In this document: positions 55,678 through 64,000 of the stretch, piece by piece
How positions within the stretch are numbered: position 1 is the first letter of the stretch
Layout of the letters: each line of letters opens with the position of its first letter
Assembly (NCBI GenBank): GCA_030998015.1
Contig: JARWMV010000044.1
Span: forward strand, 52,948-116,947
Reading direction: 5' to 3'
Source: Ceratorhiza oryzae-sativae
Lineage: Eukaryota > Basidiomycota > Agaricomycetes > Cantharellales > Ceratobasidiaceae
Length of the DNA stretch: 64,000 nucleotides
Program-made: the position numbers and the translations under genes
Notes under the pieces: model-generated
What the model was told of the DNA's origin: nothing
The model's database searches: none
Seen by the model: only the letters and a program-made list of their open reading frames with translations

Positions 55678-57299
55678 ATGTCGCGCCAGGCCCTTAGAGG
55701 AAGCTACGGTGTGATTGACAACCCCGCCCACGCTTCAGAGGACTCCGGCCAGCGGGATATAAGAACCCAGCCTCACCAGAGAGGTCCTACCCCCCATCCA
55801 GTCTGCAATAAGGAAGAGCCTGACTGTGCCCCTAACATACACCTCTCTGAGCCTGAGCTTAGTCGCACACTCTATCTGGGCAGCGCGAGACCATTTCCCC
55901 AGCCCACCATGATTCACGAACGATACAACTATTCGCCCAGCCACAATCGTAGCGACGTCAATTGGAACGTCGACCATGCTCATCAAGCTCAACAGCCGCC
56001 CCCACAGCAGCACACTTTCCCCGCTTATCAGCCTAACGTGAGATCCTCCCAAACTTGAGACTAGTTAGTAGCTGACCAGCTCAATACGCTCTCTGTTTAG
56101 GTATTGCCCAGGCGCGGAAGTAAGTCGCCGTCGAATGCAAGACGGTTGGTCGTTCAAGGTAGAGACCATGCTGCGTGTTGTCATCTCTGAATGGTACTGA
56201 TCATCGGCCGTAGACTTCCAAGCCCTCGTCGCCCTTCCCGCTGACAACTTCGAAATTCTTCGGGACTACGTTGGTGCTGATTCACGCTATACATTAGCTG
56301 GTACCCACGCAGGCATATATGTCCGGTCGTGCGTGCAGTCTTCCGACATGATCGAAAAGTTGCGCCAGACTGCGAGCGTCTTAACCCAAGTCCTTGAAAT
56401 TTTCCGATTCATCCACACTATCCCTAAGGAGCACCTGAAACCGGAACAGAGAGGGTGCTTTACCCTGCGAGTGTATGTCCAACTGTGATCTCCTTGTTAT
56501 ATGGGTTTCACAAATCTGCTAATACAGGTGCTATGGTGTCCTGACTGCATTGCTCGGCGATTTCAGCAATGGCTCCGAAACACCTGCTAGTGATCCACAA
56601 GCGCCTATTATTCCTCGACATCAACTCCCTTCGTTCCGCTCAGCCTATCCGAAAATACAACGAGTACTACAACAACTCTCGGAGGAGTTCGAAATTAGTA
56701 TCAATACTTACAGGCATAGACGTTCCCCTTCTGCATCGGTAGTCACGAAGCTCCAAGGCATTCTGAGGACTCTGGAAGCTTGGAACTGTGCACTAGGCGA
56801 TGGCACTTTTATTAACCCAACAAAGATAATCGACAAATGGCTACAAAATGTGAGTGGCTGGCTCTTTCTAAAACCTTTTAGTGTCCTCAAACGATGTGGA
56901 GTAGCACCAAGCACAAGTGGAAGGCACACGTCGCATGCGGGTCTCGAGTGCCCATTCTTCGCCATCCTCTTCGGAACCGCGCCCATCCCCGGGCCAATAC
57001 GACAGTGGGTATATTAGCTATTATCCTGTGATGAGTCATCTAATCTTTATACAGCGTCGTTATTTCCGTCACCGATAGGCATACACAACTCTGGACACCC
57101 CCACCCCCCATCCACCCATGGAAACCCCTTGCCTCTAAGCGTGCCAGCTCTGGGCTACCTCCCTGCTCCGACCCCATACAACCTAGGGCTATTCGCAGAA
57201 CGCAACAACGGAACAACATTCTACCCTGCTCCATATGAGTGTGATCTCTCGGGCATGTATGATGGCATGGATGATATGAATTTGGGCTATCGTCAATAG
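55678..57299 (+). CDS. Unrecognised fungal protein, six exons
   Basis: Exons 55678-56037, 56101-56158, 56214-56472, 56528-56849, 56882-57008 and 57055-57299 join in frame to 457 codons including the stop; all introns are GT-AG. The N-terminal 150 residues are Pro/Gln/His-rich and likely disordered (QPPPQQHTFPAYQP). Residues about 140-320 look folded and helical (FEILRDYVGADSRYTLAGTH, ASVLTQVLEIFRFIHTIP, IQRVLQQLSEEFEISINTYR). The C-terminus is Pro/Gly/Tyr-rich and ends DMNLGYRQ. I recognise no family. An alternative start at 55378 is in frame and would add 100 residues. The exact junctions of exons 5-6 are the least certain. Confidence 0.6.
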
Positions 57300-57690
57300 A
57301 TTCGGCAGACGTTCGCTACCTTTCCACCCCCCCCCCCCATTGGACTTTCTCATAACTTATTGTACTGGGTACAAGTGCGGTGCAAGCAGGCCTTCTTGGG
57401 AATGTTTGCTTGTGCTGCCTTATGTTCAGTATTTTCTTTATTCTTTGTGACTCGAATTTTCGATACGTTTGTCGTTTATTATTCGAAAGAACTGTCTGCA
57501 TGAAACTTGTTCTTGTACAACTGCACATGTAGTACTATTGTCCTTTTCGTTTAGTATACCGCATCCCTTTTTCAGAACTCCGAACGGATCTCTTGGTACA
57601 CATTCGGGTTCCAAGTCAAGGCTAAATGCAGAGTAATTGTATGCTTACAATAATATGTACTATCCAAATGCTCAATCCCATCTATTCAAT
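57300..57690. other. Convergent intergenic region
   Basis: 3' flanks of two convergent genes. It holds a 14-C run near 57328-57341 and several T-rich stretches, but nothing else recognisable. Confidence 0.5.
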
Positions 57691-59490
57691 TTACACTGAT
57701 ATCGTCTTGAAAACGTTGAATCCACTATTCGCCGTGCTCATGACACACCCAGGGATCTGGGGATGCCAGTGAACCTCTTTAACGTCGGACTGCCCTTGGT
57801 GGACGAATAGTAATTGCGAAGGAACGTCCTTCAGCTACCCCCATGCCCGTCAATATAGACTGGCTTGGTCTTGCTCATCTGCACAGACATACCTTTTCCC
57901 CATTGGCGGTGTGTATCTCTTTCGTGCCTACTTCTTCCTCATCTTGCTCCACTGACAAATCCCACAAGGTCACTTGGTCATCGGATCCAGAGGCCGCAAA
58001 TATAGAATCCTCAGTTGGATGCCACTCTATCGAGGTGATGGGCCCACGATGCCATGTAAAATGGACCACGGGTGACGGAGGCGCGACACTTGCACTAGCC
58101 GATATCAATTTCAAGGTAGGGCGTATCAATACAACGAGTCAGGCAAAACGATGAATCAGTAAAAAGCATTCGATGAGCGAGGTCAAACTCACCCCTTGAG
58201 ATTCCGGAGATCCCAAACCTTGATACCCCCTTCATCTCCTCCGGTGACCAAGAGATAGGAAGTACCCCTATTCCAGCTCATGACGTTAACGTCGCTGTCA
58301 TGCGCTCGCGCGATTTGAGTGACGCTCTTTCGGCCCTTGGCGCGGACATCCCAGACCCTGACGCTCTTGTCGGACGAACACGATGCAAAAACAGTTGCCT
58401 CACTCGGAGACCATTGGATATCCTCAACAGGTTGTGTGTGACCGGTAAATGGTGCGGCGGCTGTGGTAAAGGATGATTGATTGGCAGTTGTCAGAAAGAT
58501 CCGACCGTGGAGGTCTCCAGATAGAAGCCTAGGTCCTCCCGATGCAGGGCCCCAGTCTAATCCAAAGCCTTCTGTCCGACCATGCTGATTGATTGTGTAC
58601 GCAGGTTTGGATAATTGGGGTTTGGAGAGTGTATATCCCGGAACGTCTAGGCTCTCGATGAGCGGTCGGACGTTCCATATGTGAACCTTGCCTGTGTCGG
58701 CCCAGGTTGCAACGTGGTAGGGCACGGTCGCCGAAGGAAGAGACGACACCGGTTGAGCGCGGACTCGATTTACGCCACCTTGGTGAGGCATGGACCGATA
58801 TTCAACCACAGCTTCTTCGTCTTCCACATCAGAGTCGTCATCCGAGTCATCCGAATCGCCTAAATGGAATATGTCATTCGACCGAATTTTGCGGCTAGCC
58901 CAACCAGCCTCGGAACGCACCATCGTCCTTTTGGGTCTTGGACAGCCGGCTCATCTTCATGATCAGGACCTCGTTTTTAGAAGCGACATCAGCTTGTGTT
59001 CCCGTGACGATGTAGGCTGTTGCCGGATAGGTTTGTCGATTGTCACCTAAAGCGTCGCGCAAGACATCGAATGATAGGCAGGGCCAATTAACGCCCATTT
59101 GATGAAGCATCTCGTACACCGATTGGTCTGCTTCAAGAACTTCGTCCTCTGCGAGAGTTTATGTGAACCAGGAAGGTATACGTCTGGGGCACTGGGCGGT
59201 TCGTCTTCATCTTCAGCGGCTTGAGTTACATCCTCGTCCACCTCCATTTCTATTGGACATTAATTGGAAAAGTAGCACAATTTTTAGAGTGACATACTCG
59301 ACTCGTCTTCATCGTCATTGTCCACAACCTCTCCATCGCTCTCGATGTCGTCCTCCCATTCATCTTCGAAATCGCCCATTTCATCAACCGAAATTGATCT
59401 TCGAGGCGCATTCGCGCCTGTTGCGGGTACCTTGGCGTATGCCTGGCCTTCCTCCGGAACGGCAGTCTCTGTTGCGGCACGCTTGGCCAT
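57691..59490 (-). CDS. RRB1: Rrb1/GRWD1-type glutamate-rich WD-repeat ribosome assembly protein
   Basis: This WD40 chaperone escorts ribosomal protein L3 (Rrb1 in yeast, GRWD1 in animals). Start ATG 59488-59490 gives [15 protein letters not shown], then an acidic stretch ([12 protein letters not shown]). An intron (about 59251-59297) leads to YLPGSHKL, the conserved N-terminal signature, and [15 protein letters not shown]. An intron at 58860-58920 precedes acidic [15 protein letters not shown] and HQGGVNRVR. The propeller repeats follow: [90 protein letters not shown]. The C-terminus is [22 protein letters not shown] one-base slip near 59152, between HKL and [16 protein letters not shown], has no plausible intron and looks like an indel. 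Confidence 0.85.
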
Positions 59491-60143
59491 AGTGTCAAGT
59501 GGTCGCGGCGAGTGCAGCAGCCAGCGGTTGATCAAAAAATTTGACTCTCAAACGCCCCAGGTCCGCGCTTATATCAATGGGTTCAAGTAAATCATCTCTC
59601 GCTTGCGTGCTCCCACAGTGCTCGGAGCGAGGTTTTTGCTGCCTCGTCAGCTCTTGACGGCTGTCCTACGTTCTCTCGGCTTGTGAACTTGATCGAAATT
59701 TTGTGAATGCTCGCAAGCAATCATTCACGTCATTTATTTTCATTGTTACAAAGTACAAGACCTAGGCATAAACAAACGATTCGAGGCTGCAAAAGGCGCC
59801 ACGCCGCAGAGATTCAATATCTCTGCGATATATTGTTTCCACAAAAATCGTATACCCAGAGTCGACACGTGGTGCAGTATCCGTTTTGATTGATGGCAAA
59901 CTTTTCTTGTTCCCTACTTGTAAACCGTCGTTGTTTGTAAATCGTTAGAGGTTAATCCCGATTGTGCATCTGTCCCTTCTCGGAGGGGGCTACTTCTGCT
60001 CAGCGTTCAATTGAGGGTTGTGGCCCAGTCGGCGATAAGTGGAGATCGGTGGTGAATCAATCAAAAAATTTGGAGAGCACAAAACGCCCCAACTACGCGC
60101 TTGCTGGCGATCACGCTCCGACCATCATATCTCCTCGCCTCTC
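59491..60143. promoter_or_regulatory. Divergent promoter region of RRB1 and ADE5,7
   Basis: A 653-bp spacer between two divergent starts. Near each start it carries the same composite motif: ATCAAAAAATTTG followed 6-9 bp later by AAACGCCCCA-(G/A)-N-T-N-CGCGCTT (59531-59570 and 60060-60102). Each lies about 40 bp from its gene's ATG. The AAAAATTT core resembles the yeast RRPE motif of ribosome-biogenesis genes. Confidence 0.55.
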
Positions 60144-62982
60144 ATGTCCGACCTCAACATCCTCATAGTCGGAAGTGGTGGGCGCGAGCATGCCCTCGCT
60201 TGGCGCCTCGAGAAATCACCTCGCGTGCGGAAGATATTTGTCGCCCCAGGCAACGGGGGCACTCAGGGTCAAAAAACTACAAACATCAAAGTTTCGGTGG
60301 ATGATTTCGAAGGATTGAAGGCATTTGCGCTAGGAAACAATGTGGGTGGAGACTTTTTATATATCAAAGTCGCTGCTAATTGCCAGCATAAGCACAGATA
60401 AACTTGGTTGTTCCAGGACCGGAGCAACCGTTGGTAGATGGTATCGAATCCGTTTTCAGAAAAGGTATTGGTATCCTCGAGTGATTAGACGTTTTTTTTA
60501 AAAATGGCTGATTCAACCAGTTGGCATCCCTGTGTTTGGGCCATCGCAGAGAGCCGCACAGATGGAGGGGTCCAAGGCATTCTCGAAAGATTTTATGCGA
60601 CGACATAACATCCCAACTGCGACGTACCGTACATTCAAGTCGTCTCAGTTTGAAGATGCCTTGGATTACGCTCGCACGTGTGGATTCAAGGTCGTTCTCA
60701 AGGCTAGTGGACTCGCTGCCGGGAAGGGCGTTCTCCTTCCTCAGAACGAGGCGGATATCGAATCTGGCTTGCGCGAAATTATGCTCGATCAGGCATTCGG
60801 GAGTGCTGGTGAGTGTATGCTTTGCATTGGACAATATATTTATATTAAAGGTGGTTATCAGGCGACGAGGTCGTGATTGAAGAGTGCCTAGAAGGACCAG
60901 AGCTTTCCGTCTTGGCTTTCTCTGATGGTTATACTGTCATTCCGCTTCCAGCAGCCCAGGATCACAAGAGGATCGGAGAAGGCGACGTAGGTCCAAACAC
61001 AGGTGGGATGGGAGCATACGCACCAGCACCTGTCGCTACTCCAGATGTCATGGCTAGGATCATGAAAGAAACCCTTCAATTGACTATCGACGGCATGCGA
61101 AAGGATGGTGCGCATATATGCCTTTTTTCATACAACGGATGAATAGTAACGTCTCCTCGCCTCGGAAGGGTTTCCGTTCGTTGGAATGTTGTTTACAGGT
61201 TTTATGCTCACCCAATCCGGTCCAAAGGTTCTCGAATACAACGTGCGTTTCGGAGACCCAGAAACCGAAGCTTTGATGTTGTTGTTATCTGAAGAAACAG
61301 ATTTGGCCGAGATTTTCTTGGTAAGACGGATATATTCAAATGCGACTTGAGATTCTACGTTCACTTGACAATCAGGCTTGCGTAGAACACCGACTAGACA
61401 GCGTTAAAGTGACCACGCTTCCTGGTGTCGCAGTATCAGTCGTTCTCGCGTCCCAAGGATATCCGGGGAGTTATCCCAAAGGCAAACCTATTGTGACCGG
61501 TGCTATCCCGGAACGTGCGCTCGCCTGGCTCTTGTTTTGCCGGATTTTTATTGATTTTTATTATTGTTATTAGACACGGTTATCTTCCACGCTGGGACTT
61601 CTACTAAGGATAATCAGGTTCTGACGTCCGGTGGGCGTGTAATTGCAGTTGCAGCGTACGGCGAGACACTCCGTGAAGCTCTTGATCGCGCATACAAGGG
61701 CGTAAACGCTGTGACATTTGAAGGAAAAACATTTCGAAGAGACATCGCTCACAGGTGCACATACTGTTATTTTTGTGTCTGGAGTGCATCATGCTGACGG
61801 TTTGCCATAGAGCAATCGCCTCTCCAACCCCGCCCACTGGTCTTACATACGCCCAAGCGGGGGTGTCCGTGGATGCAGGCAACGCGTTAGTCGAGATGAT
61901 CAAACCATACACTAAGAGCACGCGCCGGCCGGGCGCGGACGGCTCAATCGGTGGATTCGGGGGTGTGTTCGACCTCAAGGCTGCAAATCTCAATATGCGT
62001 GATCCTTTGTTGGTGAGCGGAACAGATGGTGTTGGCACTAAGCTCCGCGTCGCACTCGATTCGGGTGTCCACGACACTGTTGGTACGCTTTCGGCTCTCG
62101 CTCTCTATTCGCTCGTGACGAATCTGAGTAGGAATCGACCTGGTCGCTATGTCTGTCAATGACCTCGTCGTCCAAGGCGCGGAGCCTTTGTATTTCCTGG
62201 ATTACTACGGATGCAGCAAGCTCGACGTTCCCGTTGCTGCCCAAGTCATCAAAGGCATCGCTGCTGCGTGCTTGGAAGCCGGATGTGCGTTGATCGGAGG
62301 AGAGACAGCCGAAATGCCGGGAATGTACCACGAAGGTTCGCAATGCAGCTATCCAAAGTGTATATTTCCACCTCATATTCTTGACCTCGTAGGCGATTAT
62401 GATCTTGCCGGGTTCGCTGTTGGAGCCGTTGACCGACATCTACTGCTCCCCAAGCCTAGCATCGCTCCCGGCGACGTTCTTTTGGGGCTACCTTCTAACG
62501 GCTTGCACTCCAACGGCTTCTCTCTCGTCCGCAAGATCATCGACCGCAGTGGCCTATCGTACTCGGAACCCTGCCCGTGGGCCAAATCCGCGACACTGGG
62601 TGCAGCACTCTTGGCGCCAACGACCATCTACGTCCGCACGCTCTTGCCCGCGATTCGCGAGTCGGTGCTGAAAGGACTTGCGCACATAACCGGTGGAGGA
62701 TTCGTGGAGAATATCCCAAGAGTCCTTCCCAAAGGGACAGGTGCTCGTATCGATGCTCGTTCGTACCCGTACCCTGAAGTATTCCGTTGGCTAGGGAAGA
62801 CTGGGGGCGTAGCACCGCTAGAGATGGCGCGGACATTCAACTGTGGGATCGGGATGGTTGTTGTAGTCGGAAAAGAAGACGTCGAAAGAGCCAAGGGGCT
62901 TATTGGCGGGACTACATATGTGATAGGAGGAGTCGTGGCGGGAGAAGGAGTTGAATTGGTTGGACTCGATGCATGGCTTTGA
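60144..62982 (+). CDS. ADE5,7: Bifunctional GARS-AIRS purine biosynthesis enzyme
   Basis: Cytosolic fusion of phosphoribosylamine-glycine ligase (step 2) and phosphoribosylformylglycinamidine cyclo-ligase (step 5) of de novo IMP synthesis. ATG at 60144 gives [18 protein letters not shown], the GARS N-terminus. The ATP-grasp part includes [39 protein letters not shown] and [13 protein letters not shown]. The GARS end includes [14 protein letters not shown]. The AIRS part starts [13 protein letters not shown] and holds [53 protein letters not shown] and [13 protein letters not shown], ending [10 protein letters not shown]. About nine introns of 45-70 nt are present (e.g. 60342-60397, 60465-60520, 60809-60861), all consistent with an open frame. 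No lesion was found. Length about 780 aa is usual for fungi. It lacks the GART domain of the animal enzyme, as expected in fungi. Confidence 0.93.
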
Positions 62983-63551
62983 AAATGAATATAGTAGGCC
63001 GGTCCCGTAAATCAAATTTTATGCTATCAATTAAAATCTGATGGATTCATTCAAGCAAAGGGGAAAAAAAATTAATAAGAGTGGTCTCCTCGTGGGATGT
63101 CCAAGTGCGCCATTTTGCGGAGTGTCAGAAAGCCTCCCGTATTGAGTTTGGAGTCCCACAGGGCTCGTCCGGGTGAGTTGGGATTCACGCATCTGGCTAA
63201 GGATGTAACCCATGGCTGACTGGGAGATACGGTTGAGCTATCGGGTTCAACATAGGCAGAGGAGAGTTTGGGCTGCTTAACGGCAGCGTGGCCTTGACCC
63301 TTGTATAGGACACCCAAGTCAAATCACCTTGGGATCTACTCTTTTAGGTTGTGAATTGTATCAAGGAATCGATTACGAACCAATGAAATGAACAACTCTG
63401 AAAAAGCTTTGAACGTTGCCAACACTAGATTAATAATTTTATCTCAACGAACGCAAGGTGCAAAATCGAGATCGAGACGAATAATTCATTATTGCAGAGG
63501 AAGATTATACAACAGGTATCCAGTACCCTAGGCCGTTTTGGTCCGCAGTGT
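62983..63551. other. Convergent intergenic region with one short ORF
   Basis: 3' flanks of ADE5,7 and the Akr1-like gene. An 82-codon minus-strand frame (63072-63317) ends LDIPRGDHSY. It matches nothing I recognise and lacks context, so it is not called a gene. Confidence 0.45.
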
Positions 63552-64000
63552 TTATACATCGGCACTCATCCTCACCGGCTCGTATCCCCTTGCGCCTGCT
63601 CCACCAGCCCCCATCATCGCTTTCAGCCGACCTAAAAGAGCACCCCTCTTTCCTCCAGACCCGCCCGCCCCGCCTCCCAAATACGCATCATCATCCTCCC
63701 CACGTCGCCTCTTAGCCTCAAGGAATCCTTCATCAGGCACCTCGTACACCGCGCGGTAGTCCACACCCAACGTCTTGCCAGCAGTCCAAAAGTCGGTGCA
63801 ATTCCCGATCACGCCAGTGCTGAACGGGTTTCGCGCTGTCTTGGCTCGTTTGAGACCCTCGCCCGCTCGGAACTTGGTATACCGGTCCAAACCGGTCAGA
63901 GACATAGCTGCACCAGAGAGCTTGCGAAGCAGCCGGAAAGACCATGTTGGTGTCGGTGGCCATGGCCATGTCCCTCGCCGGCACCGTGCGAGTGTGCATG
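63552..64000 (-). CDS. Akr1-like DHHC palmitoyltransferase, C-terminal part (runs off the window)
   Basis: The last about 150 codons of a gene whose start lies beyond 64000. The frame reads in from the window edge through TWPWPPTPTWSFRLLRKL to SLTGLDRYTKFRAG, then NPFSTGVIGNCTDFWTAG and LGVDYRAVYEVPDEGF, and ends RGYEPVRMSADV. The NPFxxGxxxNCxDF block followed by a VDY..(V/L)YEVP block resembles the region after the catalytic DHHC core and TTxE segment in ankyrin-repeat Akr1/HIP14-type palmitoyltransferases, which S-acylate proteins at Golgi or endosome membranes. A Gly-rich tail follows. The catalytic Cys is not in the window, so the assignment rests on the C-terminal motifs only. Confidence 0.6.
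   Translation of the reverse strand, partial: CTLARCRRGTWPWPPTPTWSFRLLRKLSGAAMSLTGLDRYTKFRAGEGLKRAKTARNPFSTGVIGNCTDFWTAGKTLGVDYRAVYEVPDEGFLEAKRRRGEDDDAYLGGGAGGSGGKRGALLGRLKAMMGAGGAGARGYEPVRMSADV

Noticed and set aside
58860..58923. Apparent frameshift in RRB1 near 58921
   Set aside because: Explained by a 61-nt GT-AG intron (58860-58920) that restores the acidic repeat in frame.
62085..62150. Apparent break in the AIRS part of ADE5,7
   Set aside because: A short GT-AG intron joins HDTVG to [13 protein letters not shown]; no lesion.
63072..63317. 82-codon minus-strand ORF between ADE5,7 and the Akr1-like gene
   Set aside because: No homology recognised, no splice context, and it lies in a convergent 3' flank.

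Overview
The window is nuclear DNA of a filamentous fungus, most likely an agaricomycete basidiomycete close to Rhizoctonia/Ceratobasidiaceae. The grounds are genes broken by many 45-65 nt GT-AG introns, a fused GARS-AIRS purine gene, Rrb1/GRWD1 and Nop6 homologues, tandem secreted subtilases, and dense nested LTR retrotransposons of the chromodomain Ty3/gypsy (Tf1/sushi-like) type. The genus is inference; the fungal and basidiomycete character rests on gene structure.

Layout. Positions 1-12600 hold host genes, all on the minus strand: a PTR2 proton/peptide symporter (555-3001) and two tandem secreted subtilisin-like proteases (4082-7136 and 9557-12606). Positions 12.6-52.5 kb are a nested retroelement block with four LTR families, called A-D here. 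A1 (15801-22742, +) is complete with 5-bp target duplications. A2 (24237-29458, -) is truncated. B1 (29459-40182, -) and B2 (40566-52541, +) are long elements. Solo or partial LTRs of families A, C and D sit between and inside them. Positions 54-64 kb return to host genes: a Nop6-like RRM protein, an unrecognised spliced gene, Rrb1/GRWD1 (-), ADE5,7 (+) and the 3' end of an Akr1-like DHHC palmitoyltransferase (-).

The unusual system is family B. Between the chromodomain-integrase end of pol and the 3' LTR, both B copies carry the same cargo. It comprises (i) a sense ORF of about 250-280 codons with no family I recognise, (ii) an antisense, Cys-rich gene with a 50-nt intron kept in both copies, (iii) a divergent promoter region with 61-bp tandem repeats and a conserved small stem-loop, (iv) a sense gene for a CRESS-DNA-virus-like Rep (HUH endonuclease plus SF3 helicase motifs), and (v) a tRNA-like segment with pol III A/B boxes next to the polypurine tract. 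B2 has perfect 5-bp target duplications around the whole unit, so the cargo moved as part of the retrotransposon.

Both gypsy families also show a self-priming arrangement: the primer-binding site is the exact complement of an LTR segment about 30 nt downstream of the TATA box, and that segment also forms a hairpin with an upstream arm. Inactivation differs between copies: B2 has at least eight in-frame CGA-to-TGA stops (CpG decay), while B1 mostly has one-base indels. Apparent one-base frameshifts also occur in both proteases and in GRWD1, so residual assembly indels are possible.
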